From: Ornithomonoglobus_A sp045612845
Lineage (GTDB): Bacteria; Bacillota; Clostridia; UBA1381
Assembly (NCBI GenBank): GCA_045612845.1
Contig: JAZKZV010000003.1
Coordinates: forward strand, 1 to 64,000
DNA length: 64,000 nt
Reading direction: 5' to 3'
In this document: in pieces, positions 50,507-58,879 of the stretch
How positions within the stretch are numbered: the first letter of the stretch is position 1
Layout of the letters: every line of letters starts with the position of its first letter
Translations under genes and position numbers: made by a program
The notes under the pieces: generated by a model
The model's database searches: none
What the model was told of the DNA's origin: nothing
What the model saw: only the letters and a program-made list of their open reading frames with translations

Positions 50507-51132
50507 TATGCAAGCACCTCCTCAATCTTAGCAATAGCATCTTTTGAAACGATAAATGCGTCGTGCTTTAGAACATCATATGTGTTAAGAGTTCCTACGT
50601 GAGTAGGTGTAACACCCTTGATGTTTCTTGCTGACTTATAAATCTTTTCGTCAGATTCTGCTGTTACGATAAGAGCCTTGTTTTCTACGCCCAAGCCCTT
50701 TAGTAGAGCAGCAATTTTTGAAGTCTTAATTTCTTCTAATGCTAATTCGTCTATTACGAATACCTGATAATCTGCATACTTAGCAGATAGAGCACTCTTT
50801 AGAGCAATTCTCTTTATCTTTTTGTTTAAGCTGTAACGATAGCTTCTTGGCTTAGGACCTAAAGCTACGCCGCCGCCTGTCCATTGCGGAGCACGGATAC
50901 TACCTTGTCTTGCACGGCCTGTACCCTTTTGTCTCCAAGGCTTTATACCACCGCCGCGTACTTCTGTACGTGTTTTGGTGCTTTGTGTGCCTTGTCTTTG
51001 GTTTGCAAGATAGTTAACTACTACCTGATGCAAAACTGTTTTATTCACTTCAGCCGCAAATATTGCATCACTAACTTCCATAGTGTTGCCTGTCTTTACG
51101 CCGTCCATGTTATATAAAGCAACTTTAGCCAT
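50506..51132 (-). CDS. rplD: 50S ribosomal protein L4
   Basis: A 208-residue tunnel protein: the extended loop RGGGIKPWRQKGTGRARQGS is intact. In other bacteria L4 autoregulates the S10 operon through the leader. AAAGGAGGAAAA precedes the ATG. Confidence 0.98.
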   Translation of the reverse strand: MAKVALYNMDGVKTGNTMEVSDAIFAAEVNKTVLHQVVVNYLANQRQGTQSTKTRTEVRGGGIKPWRQKGTGRARQGSIRAPQWTGGGVALGPKPRSYRYSLNKKIKRIALKSALSAKYADYQVFVIDELALEEIKTSKIAALLKGLGVENKALIVTAESDEKIYKSARNIKGVTPTHVGTLNTYDVLKHDAFIVSKDAIAKIEEVLA

Positions 51133-51163
51133 TATAACTTTTCCTCCTTTCCAATAATCCTGA

Positions 51164-51793
51164 TTATGCCTTGACGCCGTTTCTTACAGTTACAAGACCG
51201 CCCTTATTTCCCGGTACGGCACCCTTAACAAGAATTAAATTCTGTTCTGCGTCAACCTTTACAACTTCAAGATTTTGGACTGTAACCTTTACGACACCCA
51301 TGTGTCCGGGAAGCTTTTTACCCTTTAATACTCTGCCGGGGTTTGAACACATACCCATTGAACCTGAGCCTCTGTGGTAACCTGAACCATGAGACATAGG
51401 ACCGCGGTGCATGTTCCATCTCTTCATAGGACCTGCAAAGCCCTTACCTTTTGAGATTCCGCTAACGTCAATCTTTTCTCCGGCTGCGAATATGTCAGCT
51501 TTTATTTCGTCGCCTACATTGTAAGCACTACAATCTGAAAGTCTGAATTCTCTGACATACTTTTTGTTTGCAGTGTTTGCCTTAGCAAAATGACCCTTCT
51601 GAGGCTTGTTAAGTGATTTTTCTTTAACATCACCAAAGCCCACCTGAACAGCTTCGTATCCGTCTGTTTCAACAGTCTTCTTTTGTGTTACTACACAAGG
51701 ACCTGCCATAATAACAGTTACCGGAATTACTTTGCCATCCTCTGCAAAGATTTGAGTCATACCAATCTTTGTACCTAAAATAGCTTTTTCCAT
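51164..51793 (-). CDS. rplC: 50S ribosomal protein L3
   Basis: A 209-residue early-assembly protein: ILGTKIGMTQIFAEDGKVI and GSMGMCSNPGRVLKGKKLPG. AAGGAGGAAGA precedes the ATG. The 103-base gap to rpsJ has two palindromes. Confidence 0.98.
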   Translation of the reverse strand: MEKAILGTKIGMTQIFAEDGKVIPVTVIMAGPCVVTQKKTVETDGYEAVQVGFGDVKEKSLNKPQKGHFAKANTANKKYVREFRLSDCSAYNVGDEIKADIFAAGEKIDVSGISKGKGFAGPMKRWNMHRGPMSHGSGYHRGSGSMGMCSNPGRVLKGKKLPGHMGVVKVTVQNLEVVKVDAEQNLILVKGAVPGNKGGLVTVRNGVKA

Positions 51794-51818
51794 TTTTCTT
51801 CCTCCTTAACAGTTATTG

Positions 51819-51871
51819 GTTTACGTAAAAAGCAAAACGTAAACATGACCTGCATCATAGCCCGCGGGCTA
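51819..51871 (-). repeat. Two palindromes between rpsJ and rplC
   Basis: GTTTACGT/ACGTAAAC (51819-51844, 10-base loop) is followed by the perfect 14-base palindrome TAGCCCGCGGGCTA (51858-51871). The mRNA would form a hairpin before rplC. Confidence 0.6.
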
Positions 51872-51896
51872 CTGCAATATAAAACTTAAAGATAAA

Positions 51897-52208
51897 TTAC
51901 TTCTGAATAACGTCGATTTCAACGCCTGCAGGTAAGTCTATCTTTATTAGCGCTTCCATAGTCTTTGAACCAGGAACCACTATGTCGATAAGTCTCTTGT
52001 AAGTTCTTCTTTCGAATTGCTCACGAGAATCCTTATACTTGTGTACAGCTCTTAGAATTGTGATAACTTCCTTCTTTGTTGGAAGCGGAATTGGACCTGA
52101 TACCTTCGCACCTGTTCTCTTCGCGATTTCCACAATCTTTTCTGCTGATTGATCTAAGATCACGTGGTCATAAGCCTTAAGCTTAATTCTGATCTTGCTT
52201 GCTGCCAT
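51897..52208 (-). CDS. rpsJ: 30S ribosomal protein S10
   Basis: A 103-residue protein (also NusE in antitermination): IRIKLKAYDHVILDQSAEKI and PLPTKKEVITILRAVHKYKD. It is the first gene of the S10-spc-alpha operon, preceded by AAGGAGGGAAAA and a long leader. Confidence 0.98.
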   Translation of the reverse strand: MAASKIRIKLKAYDHVILDQSAEKIVEIAKRTGAKVSGPIPLPTKKEVITILRAVHKYKDSREQFERRTYKRLIDIVVPGSKTMEALIKIDLPAGVEIDVIQK

Positions 52209-52526
52209 GTTTTTCCCTCCTTATTCGTTTTAGTATTGTGATCTGCACGACAGCTCATAAATGAAAATTGCACACACTGCCGGGTGTTTCGCACCACCCT
52301 TAAATAAAAACCCAAATCTTACTCAAGATTTGGGCATAAATAGTCAATTTTCGCCGCATTATCCCCTTACCCATTAAACGCTCACACAGGAAGAGCATTT
52401 AAAACAAGACAGAGATATAGTGTAGCGTGACTGCCGCCCGGTTTCTTGAATCGGACATTCTCCACGGAAAAACCGGCGTTTTATCGCCGCAACCTCCCGC
52501 TTCATCGTTTGTCATAGTGTCACAAC
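52209..52526 (-). ncRNA. Long S10-operon leader with two terminator-like hairpins
   Basis: About 320 bases separate the transcription start from rpsJ. On the minus strand the first hairpin, CGGCG/CGCCG followed by GTTTTT (52489-52469), lies near the 5' end. CCGGTTT can instead pair with AAACCGG (near 52440), an alternative fold. AAATGCTC/GAGCGTTT forms a middle stem. CCCAAATCTT/AAGATTTGGG plus TTTTTATTT (52334-52302) is a strong terminator about 95 bases before rpsJ. A regulator such as L4 is plausible but not shown. Confidence 0.65.
52302..52334 (-). terminator. Attenuator-like terminator in the S10 leader
   Basis: A perfect 10-base stem with GAGT loop followed by TTTTTATTT, between the S10 promoter and rpsJ. 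A GGGTG/CACCC hairpin follows it. Confidence 0.8.
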
Positions 52527-52532
52527 ATTACT

Positions 52533-52561
52533 ATTATACACCATTCTCCTAAAAAATGCAA
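52533..52561 (-). promoter_or_regulatory. Sigma-A promoter of the ribosomal operon
   Basis: On the minus strand TTGCAT (52561-52556), 17-base spacer, TATAAT (52538-52533). Confidence 0.82.
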
Positions 52562-52635
52562 GCTTTTTATAAAATTTTTTTCATTGATTTTTACACAAAT
52601 TTACAGAAATTTTTCTAAAATTTTTGTGCATATTT

Positions 52636-53373
52636 TTATATGTTTTTTGATGCTTTTTCCAAAAATTCAATATCATTTTTGGTTAATTGTGCTTTTTCCA
52701 ACATATCCGGGCGTTTCTTTAATGTATTTATTAACGACTGTTCACGTTTCCATTTTTCGATATTTGCATGATGTCCCGACAAAAGCACCTCAGGTATTGG
52801 CTTACCGCGCCAAACCGCAGGTCTTGTATATTGAGGATATTCAAGTAATCCGTTATAGTGAGATTCGTTCGTGTATGAGTCCTCTGTCGCAAGAACCCCG
52901 GGAATGAGCCTGGCTGTCGCGTCCGCTACCGCCATTGCTGCTATTTCTCCACCCGTGAGTACAAAATCACCAAGAGAAACCTCCATATCCACAATCTCGT
53001 CTATAACTCTTTGGTCTATACCCTCGTAATGACCGCAAAGAATTACTATGTGTTCTTTTTTTGAAAACTCAATTGCAGCCGGCTGGTCAAATACCTTTCC
53101 TTGAGGAGACATATATATGGTAAATGGTTTATAATCCAAGTCCTTTGCAACAGACATATATGCGTCATATACAGGTTGCGCCTGCATAAGCATACCGCCG
53201 CCGCCACTAAAGGGGTAGTCATCAACCTTGCGGTGTTTGTTTTCGGTATAATCACGTATATCCACAAAATTCAGTTCAATTATCCCTTTTTCGCGGGCAC
53301 GTCCTATTATACTGTCCCCCAACACAGCTTCAAGCATCTCGGGAAAAAGAGTAAGTATATCTATTCTCATCAA
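52636..53373 (-). CDS. trmD: tRNA (guanine-N1)-methyltransferase
   Basis: TrmD methylates G37 of tRNAs, preventing frameshifts. The 245-residue SPOUT enzyme has the trefoil-knot segment LCGHYEGIDQRVID and LGDFVLTGGE. Its ATG overlaps the rimM stop as ATGA. In most Firmicutes rplS follows trmD; here it is missing and the S10 promoter comes next. Confidence 0.97.
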   Translation of the reverse strand: MMRIDILTLFPEMLEAVLGDSIIGRAREKGIIELNFVDIRDYTENKHRKVDDYPFSGGGGMLMQAQPVYDAYMSVAKDLDYKPFTIYMSPQGKVFDQPAAIEFSKKEHIVILCGHYEGIDQRVIDEIVDMEVSLGDFVLTGGEIAAMAVADATARLIPGVLATEDSYTNESHYNGLLEYPQYTRPAVWRGKPIPEVLLSGHHANIEKWKREQSLINTLKKRPDMLEKAQLTKNDIEFLEKASKNI

Positions 53374-53876
53374 TCGTCCAATCCTTCCATTACATGAACT
53401 GTGATTTTTCCTGTGTGTAAATCTATATCCTTTACAACCTCATCAATTACAGGTAAAAGCAAATTTCTCTTATCCTCTCTTTTTACATCATATATATCAT
53501 TGGCACCGGTGTTAAAGACATCTACAAGCTTACCTAAAACCTCTCCGTCTTCATCAACAACCTCAAGACCTATAAGGTCTGCTATATAGTGCGCACCCTC
53601 TTCAAGCTCGGGCAAATCCTCTCTGTCAGCACACACAACAAGACCCTTGTATTTTTCTGCATCATTTATATGGGATATTTCCTTAAACTTTACTATTATA
53701 TTATTCTTCTGATATTTTACATTTGTTATGTTAAGGACCTCATTACCCGTTTTTGTTTTTATATATACTTTTCCTATTTCTTCAAAATCTTCAGGATAAT
53801 CCGTCCATGTAGCAATTTTAACCTCACCTCTAAGACCATGAGTGTTTATAATTTTTCCTACTTCTAAAAAATCCAT
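53370..53876 (-). CDS. rimM: 16S rRNA processing protein RimM
   Basis: A 30S maturation factor that binds S19, 168 residues: the N-terminal RimM domain starts VGKIINTHGLRGEVKI, and the PRC-barrel domain is around HYIADLIGLEVVDEDG. The 134-base gap upstream contains a compact RNA structure candidate. GAAAGGCTG precedes the ATG. Confidence 0.95.
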   Translation of the reverse strand: MDFLEVGKIINTHGLRGEVKIATWTDYPEDFEEIGKVYIKTKTGNEVLNITNVKYQKNNIIVKFKEISHINDAEKYKGLVVCADREDLPELEEGAHYIADLIGLEVVDEDGEVLGKLVDVFNTGANDIYDVKREDKRNLLLPVIDEVVKDIDLHTGKITVHVMEGLDD

Positions 53877-53906
53877 TTTTACAGCCTTTCCATTATAAAA
53901 TCAAAC

Positions 53907-53973
53907 GGGCGACCTGTACCTCTCCGAAGACACATAAACAAATACTGTGCCAACGGACAAGCACAGCTCGCCC
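53907..53973 (-). ncRNA. Candidate three-way-junction RNA upstream of rimM
   Basis: On the minus strand P1 GGGCGA/TCGCCC (ends of the element) encloses P2 CTGTGC/GCACAG with a 10-base loop. An imperfect P3 has TGT/ACA and TCT/AGA arms and a TCGG loop. It ends 31 bases before the rimM ATG. I know no named motif it matches. Compactness and perfect stems suggest a regulatory leader. Confidence 0.55.
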
Positions 53974-54010
53974 CCTTATTAGTCCAAACAAGGACATTTT
54001 TACGCCATTA

Positions 54011-54244
54011 CTACATAATGTCAACAGAAACCTTTTTATCTTCCTTTGAGGCTGCGGCTTTTACCACAGTTCTGATAGCTTTTGCTATTCTTCCCTGTCT
54101 GCCTATAACCTTACCCATATCGGTTTGAGCAACTCTGAGTTCAAGCGTTACCGTATCGTCTTCGTTTATAATTTCGTTAACATTAACCTGTTCCGGAAAT
54201 TCAACAAGCGACTTGGCTATTACCTGTAAAACTTCTTTCATCAT
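54011..54244 (-). CDS. khpA: KH-domain RNA-binding protein KhpA
   Basis: A 77-residue single-KH protein, like Bacillus YlqC, that partners KhpB in Gram-positive cells. The GxxG loop is visible as IGRQGR. It lies 12 bases after rpsP, the conserved order. Confidence 0.93.
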   Translation of the reverse strand: MMKEVLQVIAKSLVEFPEQVNVNEIINEDDTVTLELRVAQTDMGKVIGRQGRIAKAIRTVVKAAASKEDKKVSVDIM

Positions 54245-54256
54245 TACCCTCCGAAA

Positions 54257-54499
54257 TTAGATAATATTTGATTTCTTTAAAAGAGCCTTTACGGTATCTG
54301 TTGGTTGAGCACCATTGCCTATCCACTTCTTAGCCGCCTCAGCGTCTATATCAACAGTAGCAGGGTCTGTCAAAGGATTGTATGTTCCAATCTCCTCGAT
54401 AAATCTGCCGCCTCTTGGATATCTTGAATCCGCAACAACAACTCTGTAAAAAGGAGCTTTCTTAGCACCCATTCTTCTTAATCTGATTTTAACTGCCAT
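54257..54499 (-). CDS. rpsP: 30S ribosomal protein S16
   Basis: An 80-residue assembly protein: MAVKIRLRRMGAKKAPFYRV and DSRYPRGGRFIEEIGTYNP. CAGGAGGTG precedes the ATG. Confidence 0.98.
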   Translation of the reverse strand: MAVKIRLRRMGAKKAPFYRVVVADSRYPRGGRFIEEIGTYNPLTDPATVDIDAEAAKKWIGNGAQPTDTVKALLKKSNII

Positions 54500-54578
54500 T
54501 TTAAATTCACCTCCTGAATAATTTGTAGGATTTCTCCTGTGTTTTTGTATATAAAGTTATTTAAACTTAATACCTTGT

Positions 54579-55919
54579 TTATCTGCCCTTACGCAGTCTT
54601 TTGAGCATTTTTGTTTGTCTGCCGCCACTGAATTGCTTCATCATTTTCTGCATATCGGCAAACTGTTTTAAGAGCTGATTGACATCCTGAACTCTCGTAC
54701 CGCTACCCCGGGCAATTCTGACCTTACGACTTGCGCCTATAACCTTGGGGTTTCTTCTCTCCTCCATAGTCATAGACTGAATTATAGCCTCAATATGTTT
54801 CATTCTCTTTTCATTTTCTTCGGTATCAACCTGCTCGAGAATTTTTTTATCTACACCGGGTAACATTCCCAATATCTGCGAGAATGAACCAAGTTTTTTA
54901 ATCTGTTTAAACTGCTCTAAAAAGTCGTCAAGGTCAAACTGTTGCTTTCTTATTTTAGCCTCAAGCTCTGCCGCTGACTTTTCGTCAATAGCCTCCTGCG
55001 CCTTATCTATAAGGGTTAAAACATCACCCATGCCAAGAATTCTTGATGCCATTCTGTCAGGATAGAATGGTTCTAAATCACTTAGCTTCTCACCGACCGA
55101 TGCGAACTTTATAGGCTTACCCGTAACCTGTTTTACAGACAGCGCCGCACCGCCTCGCGTATCACCATCAAGCTTTGATAATATAACACCCGTTATATCA
55201 AGCTGTTCGTTAAATGATTTTGCAACATTTACTGCATCCTGACCCGTCATAGCATCTACAACAAGCAACACCTCTGTTGGCGAAACCTCACTCTTTATAT
55301 TTGAAAGCTCATCCATAAGCTCTTCATCTATATGAAGTCTGCCTGCAGTATCCAATATAACAGGGTCGTTACCATGCTTTATTGCATATGCAACTGCCTC
55401 TTTGGCAATCTTAACGGGGTTTGTATCTGCGCCCATTTCGAATACAGGTATCTGTATTTGCGAGCCCAGAACCTGCAACTGCTTTATAGCGGCAGGACGG
55501 TATATATCACAGGCAACCATAAGCGGTCGTCTGCCCTGTTTTCTAAGTTCAAGTGCCAGCTTACCCGTTGCGGTAGTTTTACCTGCACCTTGAAGACCGC
55601 ACATCATAAATACACTTGGTGGCTTATTGGAAAATTCAAGTCTTGAAACCTCTCCGCCTATCATGGCGGTAAGCTCCTCATTTACTATTTTAACAAGGTG
55701 CTGAGCAGGAGTCAAAGACTCCATAATCTCCTGACCTAATGCCTTTTCGGAAACAACATTTATAAAGTCCTTTACAACCTTAAAGTTTACGTCTGCCTCA
55801 AGTAAAGCGAGCTTGATTTCGCGCATAGCATCTTTTATGTCTTTTTCTGTAAGCTTACCCTTGCCGCGCAGCTTTTTAAATACGCCCTGCAGCTTATCGC
55901 CCAAGCTTTCGAATGCCAT
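54579..55919 (-). CDS. ffh: Signal recognition particle GTPase Ffh
   Basis: The SRP54 protein targeting nascent membrane and secreted proteins, 446 residues. N domain, then G domain with GLQGAGKTT (107-115), DTAGR and SKLDGD. The Met-rich M domain from about 325 binds SRP RNA and signal peptides. It follows ylxM by 19 bases, the conserved pair. Confidence 0.97.
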   Translation of the reverse strand: MAFESLGDKLQGVFKKLRGKGKLTEKDIKDAMREIKLALLEADVNFKVVKDFINVVSEKALGQEIMESLTPAQHLVKIVNEELTAMIGGEVSRLEFSNKPPSVFMMCGLQGAGKTTATGKLALELRKQGRRPLMVACDIYRPAAIKQLQVLGSQIQIPVFEMGADTNPVKIAKEAVAYAIKHGNDPVILDTAGRLHIDEELMDELSNIKSEVSPTEVLLVVDAMTGQDAVNVAKSFNEQLDITGVILSKLDGDTRGGAALSVKQVTGKPIKFASVGEKLSDLEPFYPDRMASRILGMGDVLTLIDKAQEAIDEKSAAELEAKIRKQQFDLDDFLEQFKQIKKLGSFSQILGMLPGVDKKILEQVDTEENEKRMKHIEAIIQSMTMEERRNPKVIGASRKVRIARGSGTRVQDVNQLLKQFADMQKMMKQFSGGRQTKMLKRLRKGR

Positions 55920-55938
55920 GCAAAATCACCTCTCTTTT

Positions 55939-56283
55939 TTATATTATTTCCAGAATATTTTGGGCCAATCCCCTGAGTGTATCTTTTTGCTCACTCGGTG
56001 GCATTGTGTCGATTACTTCATTTGCTTCTTTAATATAAGAAGAAATATCTAAAAATCTTTTTGCAAGCCCTAACTTTTCCTCAAATTCAATAAGCTGTTG
56101 CTCGCCTCTTTTTATAGTATCGTGAACTCCCTGACGGCTTACACCCACCTCTTCGCCAATCTCTGCAAGAGATAAATCTCCGTTATAGTACATATCCATA
56201 ACTTCAAAGCGTTTTTTTGTGAGCATTTCTCCGTAAAAATCCATCAATATGGTAATGCTCAGGTCCTTAGCCATACAGTTCAC
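55939..56283 (-). CDS. ylxM: YlxM-type SRP-associated HTH protein
   Basis: A 114-residue protein with a sigma-factor-like helix-turn-helix (YNGDLSLAEIGEEVGVSRQG). YlxM proteins are co-transcribed with ffh and have been linked to SRP GTPase control. A sigma-A promoter lies 42-70 bases upstream, with a short GTAAAGA/TCTTTAC hairpin in the leader. Confidence 0.93.
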   Translation of the reverse strand: MNCMAKDLSITILMDFYGEMLTKKRFEVMDMYYNGDLSLAEIGEEVGVSRQGVHDTIKRGEQQLIEFEEKLGLAKRFLDISSYIKEANEVIDTMPPSEQKDTLRGLAQNILEII

Positions 56284-56324
56284 CTCCGTAAAGAAAAATA
56301 TCTTTACACCTTTTAACCTTTGCT

Positions 56325-56353
56325 ATTATACAACATACTTTTGCATTTGTCAA
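56325..56353 (-). promoter_or_regulatory. Sigma-A promoter of ylxM-ffh
   Basis: On the minus strand TTGACA (56353-56348), 17-base spacer, TATAAT (56330-56325). Confidence 0.85.
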
Positions 56354-56388
56354 GAGTTATTTTAAATTTTTTTACATTTAAAGATATG

Positions 56389-56416
56389 TCATAAAAACAT
56401 TAACCAAGCATATACA
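56389..56416 (+). promoter_or_regulatory. Possible sigma-E promoter of spoIVA
   Basis: TCATAAA (56389-56395), 13-base spacer and CATATACA (56409-56416) resemble mother-cell sigma-E elements. The fit is partial, so this is tentative; sigma-E control of spoIVA is established in Bacillus. Confidence 0.45.
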
Positions 56417-56475
56417 TATACTATCACATATTCTTATTGGAGTATTACGCTCCACCCAGAAGGAGGAAAATAATA

Positions 56476-57954
56476 TTGGAAGCATACAACATTTATCAGG
56501 ATATAGCACAGCGCAACAACGGTGATGTCTACATAGGAGTCGTAGGTCCCGTGCGCACAGGAAAGTCAACATTCATAAAGAAATTTATGGATTTATTGGT
56601 TATACCCAACATGGACAATATATACCAGGCAGAGCGCACACGTGACGAACTACCGCAATCCGCAGCAGGACGCACAATCATGACTACCGAGCCGAAATTC
56701 GTGCCAAATGAGGCAATTGAGATCTCGCTTGGCGACAATGCACATCTTAAGGTGCGTATGATAGACTGCGTAGGTTACATAGTAGACTCGTCGCTCGGTT
56801 ATATGGAGGACGATTCTCCGCGCATGGTAAATACACCATGGTTTGACAATCCCATACCATTTAACGAGGCAGCAGAGTTAGGAACAAAAAAAGTTATAAC
56901 TGAGCATTCAACAATAGGGCTTGTTATAACAACTGACGGTTCCGTTACAGATATACCGCGAGAGGATTATATTGAGAGCGAAAAACGTGTAATAGACGAG
57001 CTAAAATCCATTAACAAGCCATTCGCTCTGATTCTAAACTGCGCCGAGCCACAATCCCAGTCCGCACAGACACTACGGGATGAACTCTACAACGAATATG
57101 AGGTTCCTGTTATTGCTGTAAACTGTGTTGAGCTTAACGAGAGCGATATATACGACATAATAGAAACTGTACTGTTTGAATTCCCACTAAAGGAAATCAA
57201 CATCAATGTTCCTGGCTGGATTAAAAAACTCGATATGGAGCATCCGTTAAAGAGCGATATATATAACACAATTATAGGAAAGATATCATCAGTTTCAAAG
57301 GTACGCCATGCCCGCCACTTAGCAGATGAGTTATCAGAATGTGATTTTATAAAGCGTTCGTACATAGAGGGAATTGACCTCGGAGAGGGCAATGTAAAGC
57401 TGTGTATAGAAATTCCTCACGATTTATATTATAAGGTTTTAGGGGAAGTATCAGGCTTTGAAATAAAAGACGACGAGGAGCTTATGACACTACTTTGCTC
57501 TCTTGCAAAGATGAAGACAGAATATGACAGAATTGAATACGCTCTCCACCAGGTACGCGAAAACGGTTATGGTATGGTTGCACCGTCAACTGACGAGCTT
57601 ACACTTTGCGAACCAAAAATCGTAAAACAGGGCGGAAAATTCGGCGTTAAGCTAAAGGCATCAGCACCATCTATACATATGATACGTGCTGATATAGAAA
57701 CCGAGGTTAGTCCTATTGTAGGTACAGAAAGACAGTCCGAGGAGCTTGTGCACTATCTTCTGTCCGAATTTGAAACAAACCCGTCTAAGATTTGGGAGAG
57801 CAATATATTCGGTAAATCTTTATACGAGCTTGTGAACGAGGGTCTAAATAACAAGCTTTCGAAAATGCCTTCGGACGCACAAGGCAAACTGCGTGATACC
57901 TTAGAAAAAATTATAAACGAGGGCAGCGGAGGACTTATTTGTATAATTTTATAG
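56476..57954 (+). CDS. spoIVA: Stage IV sporulation protein A
   Basis: SpoIVA is the ATPase that polymerises on the forespore to form the basement of the spore coat. The product from the TTG at 56476 is 492 residues, the usual length, and begins (M)EAYNIYQDIAQR. The Walker A motif GPVRTGKST has K30 at the same position as in Bacillus. Downstream TIMTTEPKFVP and a C-terminus ending GGLICIIL are family features. AGGAGG lies 9 bases before the TTG; an upstream TTG at 56437 lacks a site. Confidence 0.96.
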   Translation: MEAYNIYQDIAQRNNGDVYIGVVGPVRTGKSTFIKKFMDLLVIPNMDNIYQAERTRDELPQSAAGRTIMTTEPKFVPNEAIEISLGDNAHLKVRMIDCVGYIVDSSLGYMEDDSPRMVNTPWFDNPIPFNEAAELGTKKVITEHSTIGLVITTDGSVTDIPREDYIESEKRVIDELKSINKPFALILNCAEPQSQSAQTLRDELYNEYEVPVIAVNCVELNESDIYDIIETVLFEFPLKEININVPGWIKKLDMEHPLKSDIYNTIIGKISSVSKVRHARHLADELSECDFIKRSYIEGIDLGEGNVKLCIEIPHDLYYKVLGEVSGFEIKDDEELMTLLCSLAKMKTEYDRIEYALHQVRENGYGMVAPSTDELTLCEPKIVKQGGKFGVKLKASAPSIHMIRADIETEVSPIVGTERQSEELVHYLLSEFETNPSKIWESNIFGKSLYELVNEGLNNKLSKMPSDAQGKLRDTLEKIINEGSGGLICIIL

Positions 57955-57962
57955 GAGTGTGT

Positions 57963-58715
57963 ATGAAATTTACGAGGATTTTTTGTGTATGTATTTTGAT
58001 ATTATCATGCTACGCGTGTACTTTTAATGGCATAGATACAAAAATTATAAAAAATGAAGTACAAACGGAATATTCCTCCCTAAGCACTGAGCTTCTGGAA
58101 ATCAGTTACAATAAAGACAGCGAATTTGCAAATACACTAAACACGCAATTTAGCGAAAATCTATCAAAGCGGTTAAGTTCATTTGACGAGTCAGCAAAGG
58201 AACATGTATCCATCATTCCGTCAGATTCAAAGGCCTCCTTTACAACAACTCTGGATATAAAATATAATGATAATGATTTTTTGAGTGTTGTTGAAGAAGA
58301 AAATATGTTTACAGGCGGTGCACACGGAATTATGGTGAGAAATTCGTCTAATATAGATTTTGGAAACAAAAAACAGATATACCTTAACGATTTATTCGAA
58401 ACAGAAGGGTACGAAAACGTATTAAACAGAATGATTGATGAGCTTATGCAGAAAAAAAGCGAGGATTATACCGAACTTTGGAAAGTTCCACGCATTCAGG
58501 CAGAGCATCAATACAACTTTTATATAACCGATACCGATTTGGTTATTTATTTTCAACCGTATGAGCTATCATACTATGCACGCGGTTTTATCGAATTCCC
58601 GTTATCTCTTACAGAGCTAAGGGGATACTTAAAGCCTCAATATTATTTCCTTTCAGGAGATGTTGAAAACACAAACGGAGAAGATACGATTGCATCTTCT
58701 CCGTTTTATGTTTAG
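57963..58715 (+). CDS. Lipoprotein with RsiV-like DUF3298 domain
   Basis: A 250-residue predicted lipoprotein. The signal peptide has a lipobox-like ILSC with C16 (a second C at 19). A DUF4163-like region is followed by a DUF3298-type domain, marked by TGGAHGIMVRNSSNIDF. This domain occurs in RsiV, the lysozyme-sensing anti-sigma factor, but no sigma gene adjoins and no cytoplasmic anti-sigma part exists, so it may only bind an envelope ligand. The ATG at 57963 follows TAGGAG, 8 bases after spoIVA ends; co-transcription is possible. Confidence 0.8.
   Translation: MKFTRIFCVCILILSCYACTFNGIDTKIIKNEVQTEYSSLSTELLEISYNKDSEFANTLNTQFSENLSKRLSSFDESAKEHVSIIPSDSKASFTTTLDIKYNDNDFLSVVEEENMFTGGAHGIMVRNSSNIDFGNKKQIYLNDLFETEGYENVLNRMIDELMQKKSEDYTELWKVPRIQAEHQYNFYITDTDLVIYFQPYELSYYARGFIEFPLSLTELRGYLKPQYYFLSGDVENTNGEDTIASSPFYV
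58675..58707 (+). terminator. Terminator-like hairpin overlapping the end of the lipoprotein gene
   Basis: ACGGAGAAGAT pairs with ATCTTCTCCGT and is followed by TTTT, all within the last coding bases before the TAG at 58713. Confidence 0.75.
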
Positions 58716-58725
58716 TTTTATACAC

Positions 58726-58760
58726 AAAAAGGGGACATAAAACTTTTATGTCCCCTTTTT
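58726..58760. terminator. Bidirectional terminator
   Basis: AAAAAGGGGACATAA and TTATGTCCCCTTTTT form a perfect stem, serving the lipoprotein gene and the minus-strand microprotein/SLH unit. Confidence 0.9.
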
Positions 58761-58767
58761 CGTTTTA

Positions 58768-58869
58768 TTATCTGATAAATAACATAGATACTGAGGCTAT
58801 CGCCACAGGAACAATCATGCATATTGCAAGCACTATGCAAATCACTTTCTTCTGCTTATTATTAAACAT
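58768..58869 (-). CDS. 33-residue single-helix membrane microprotein
   Basis: The ORF starts MFNNKQKKVICIVL and continues with one hydrophobic helix (about 9-32) ending in Arg. AAGGTG lies at ribosome-site spacing before the ATG and overlaps the SLH gene stop. I do not recognise a family. It is placed between the SLH gene and the terminator, so it is probably the last gene of that unit. Confidence 0.6.
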   Translation of the reverse strand: MFNNKQKKVICIVLAICMIVPVAIASVSMLFIR

Positions 58870-58879
58870 CGCTTTCACC

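Noticed and set aside
52280..52305. T-box-like GGGTGGTGC in the S10 leader
   Set aside because: It lies downstream of the terminator rather than upstream, lacks the ACCGCG half and there is no stem I.
52209..52530. Antisense small ORFs within the S10 leader
   Set aside because: No initiation signals; the region is explained by promoter and leader structure.
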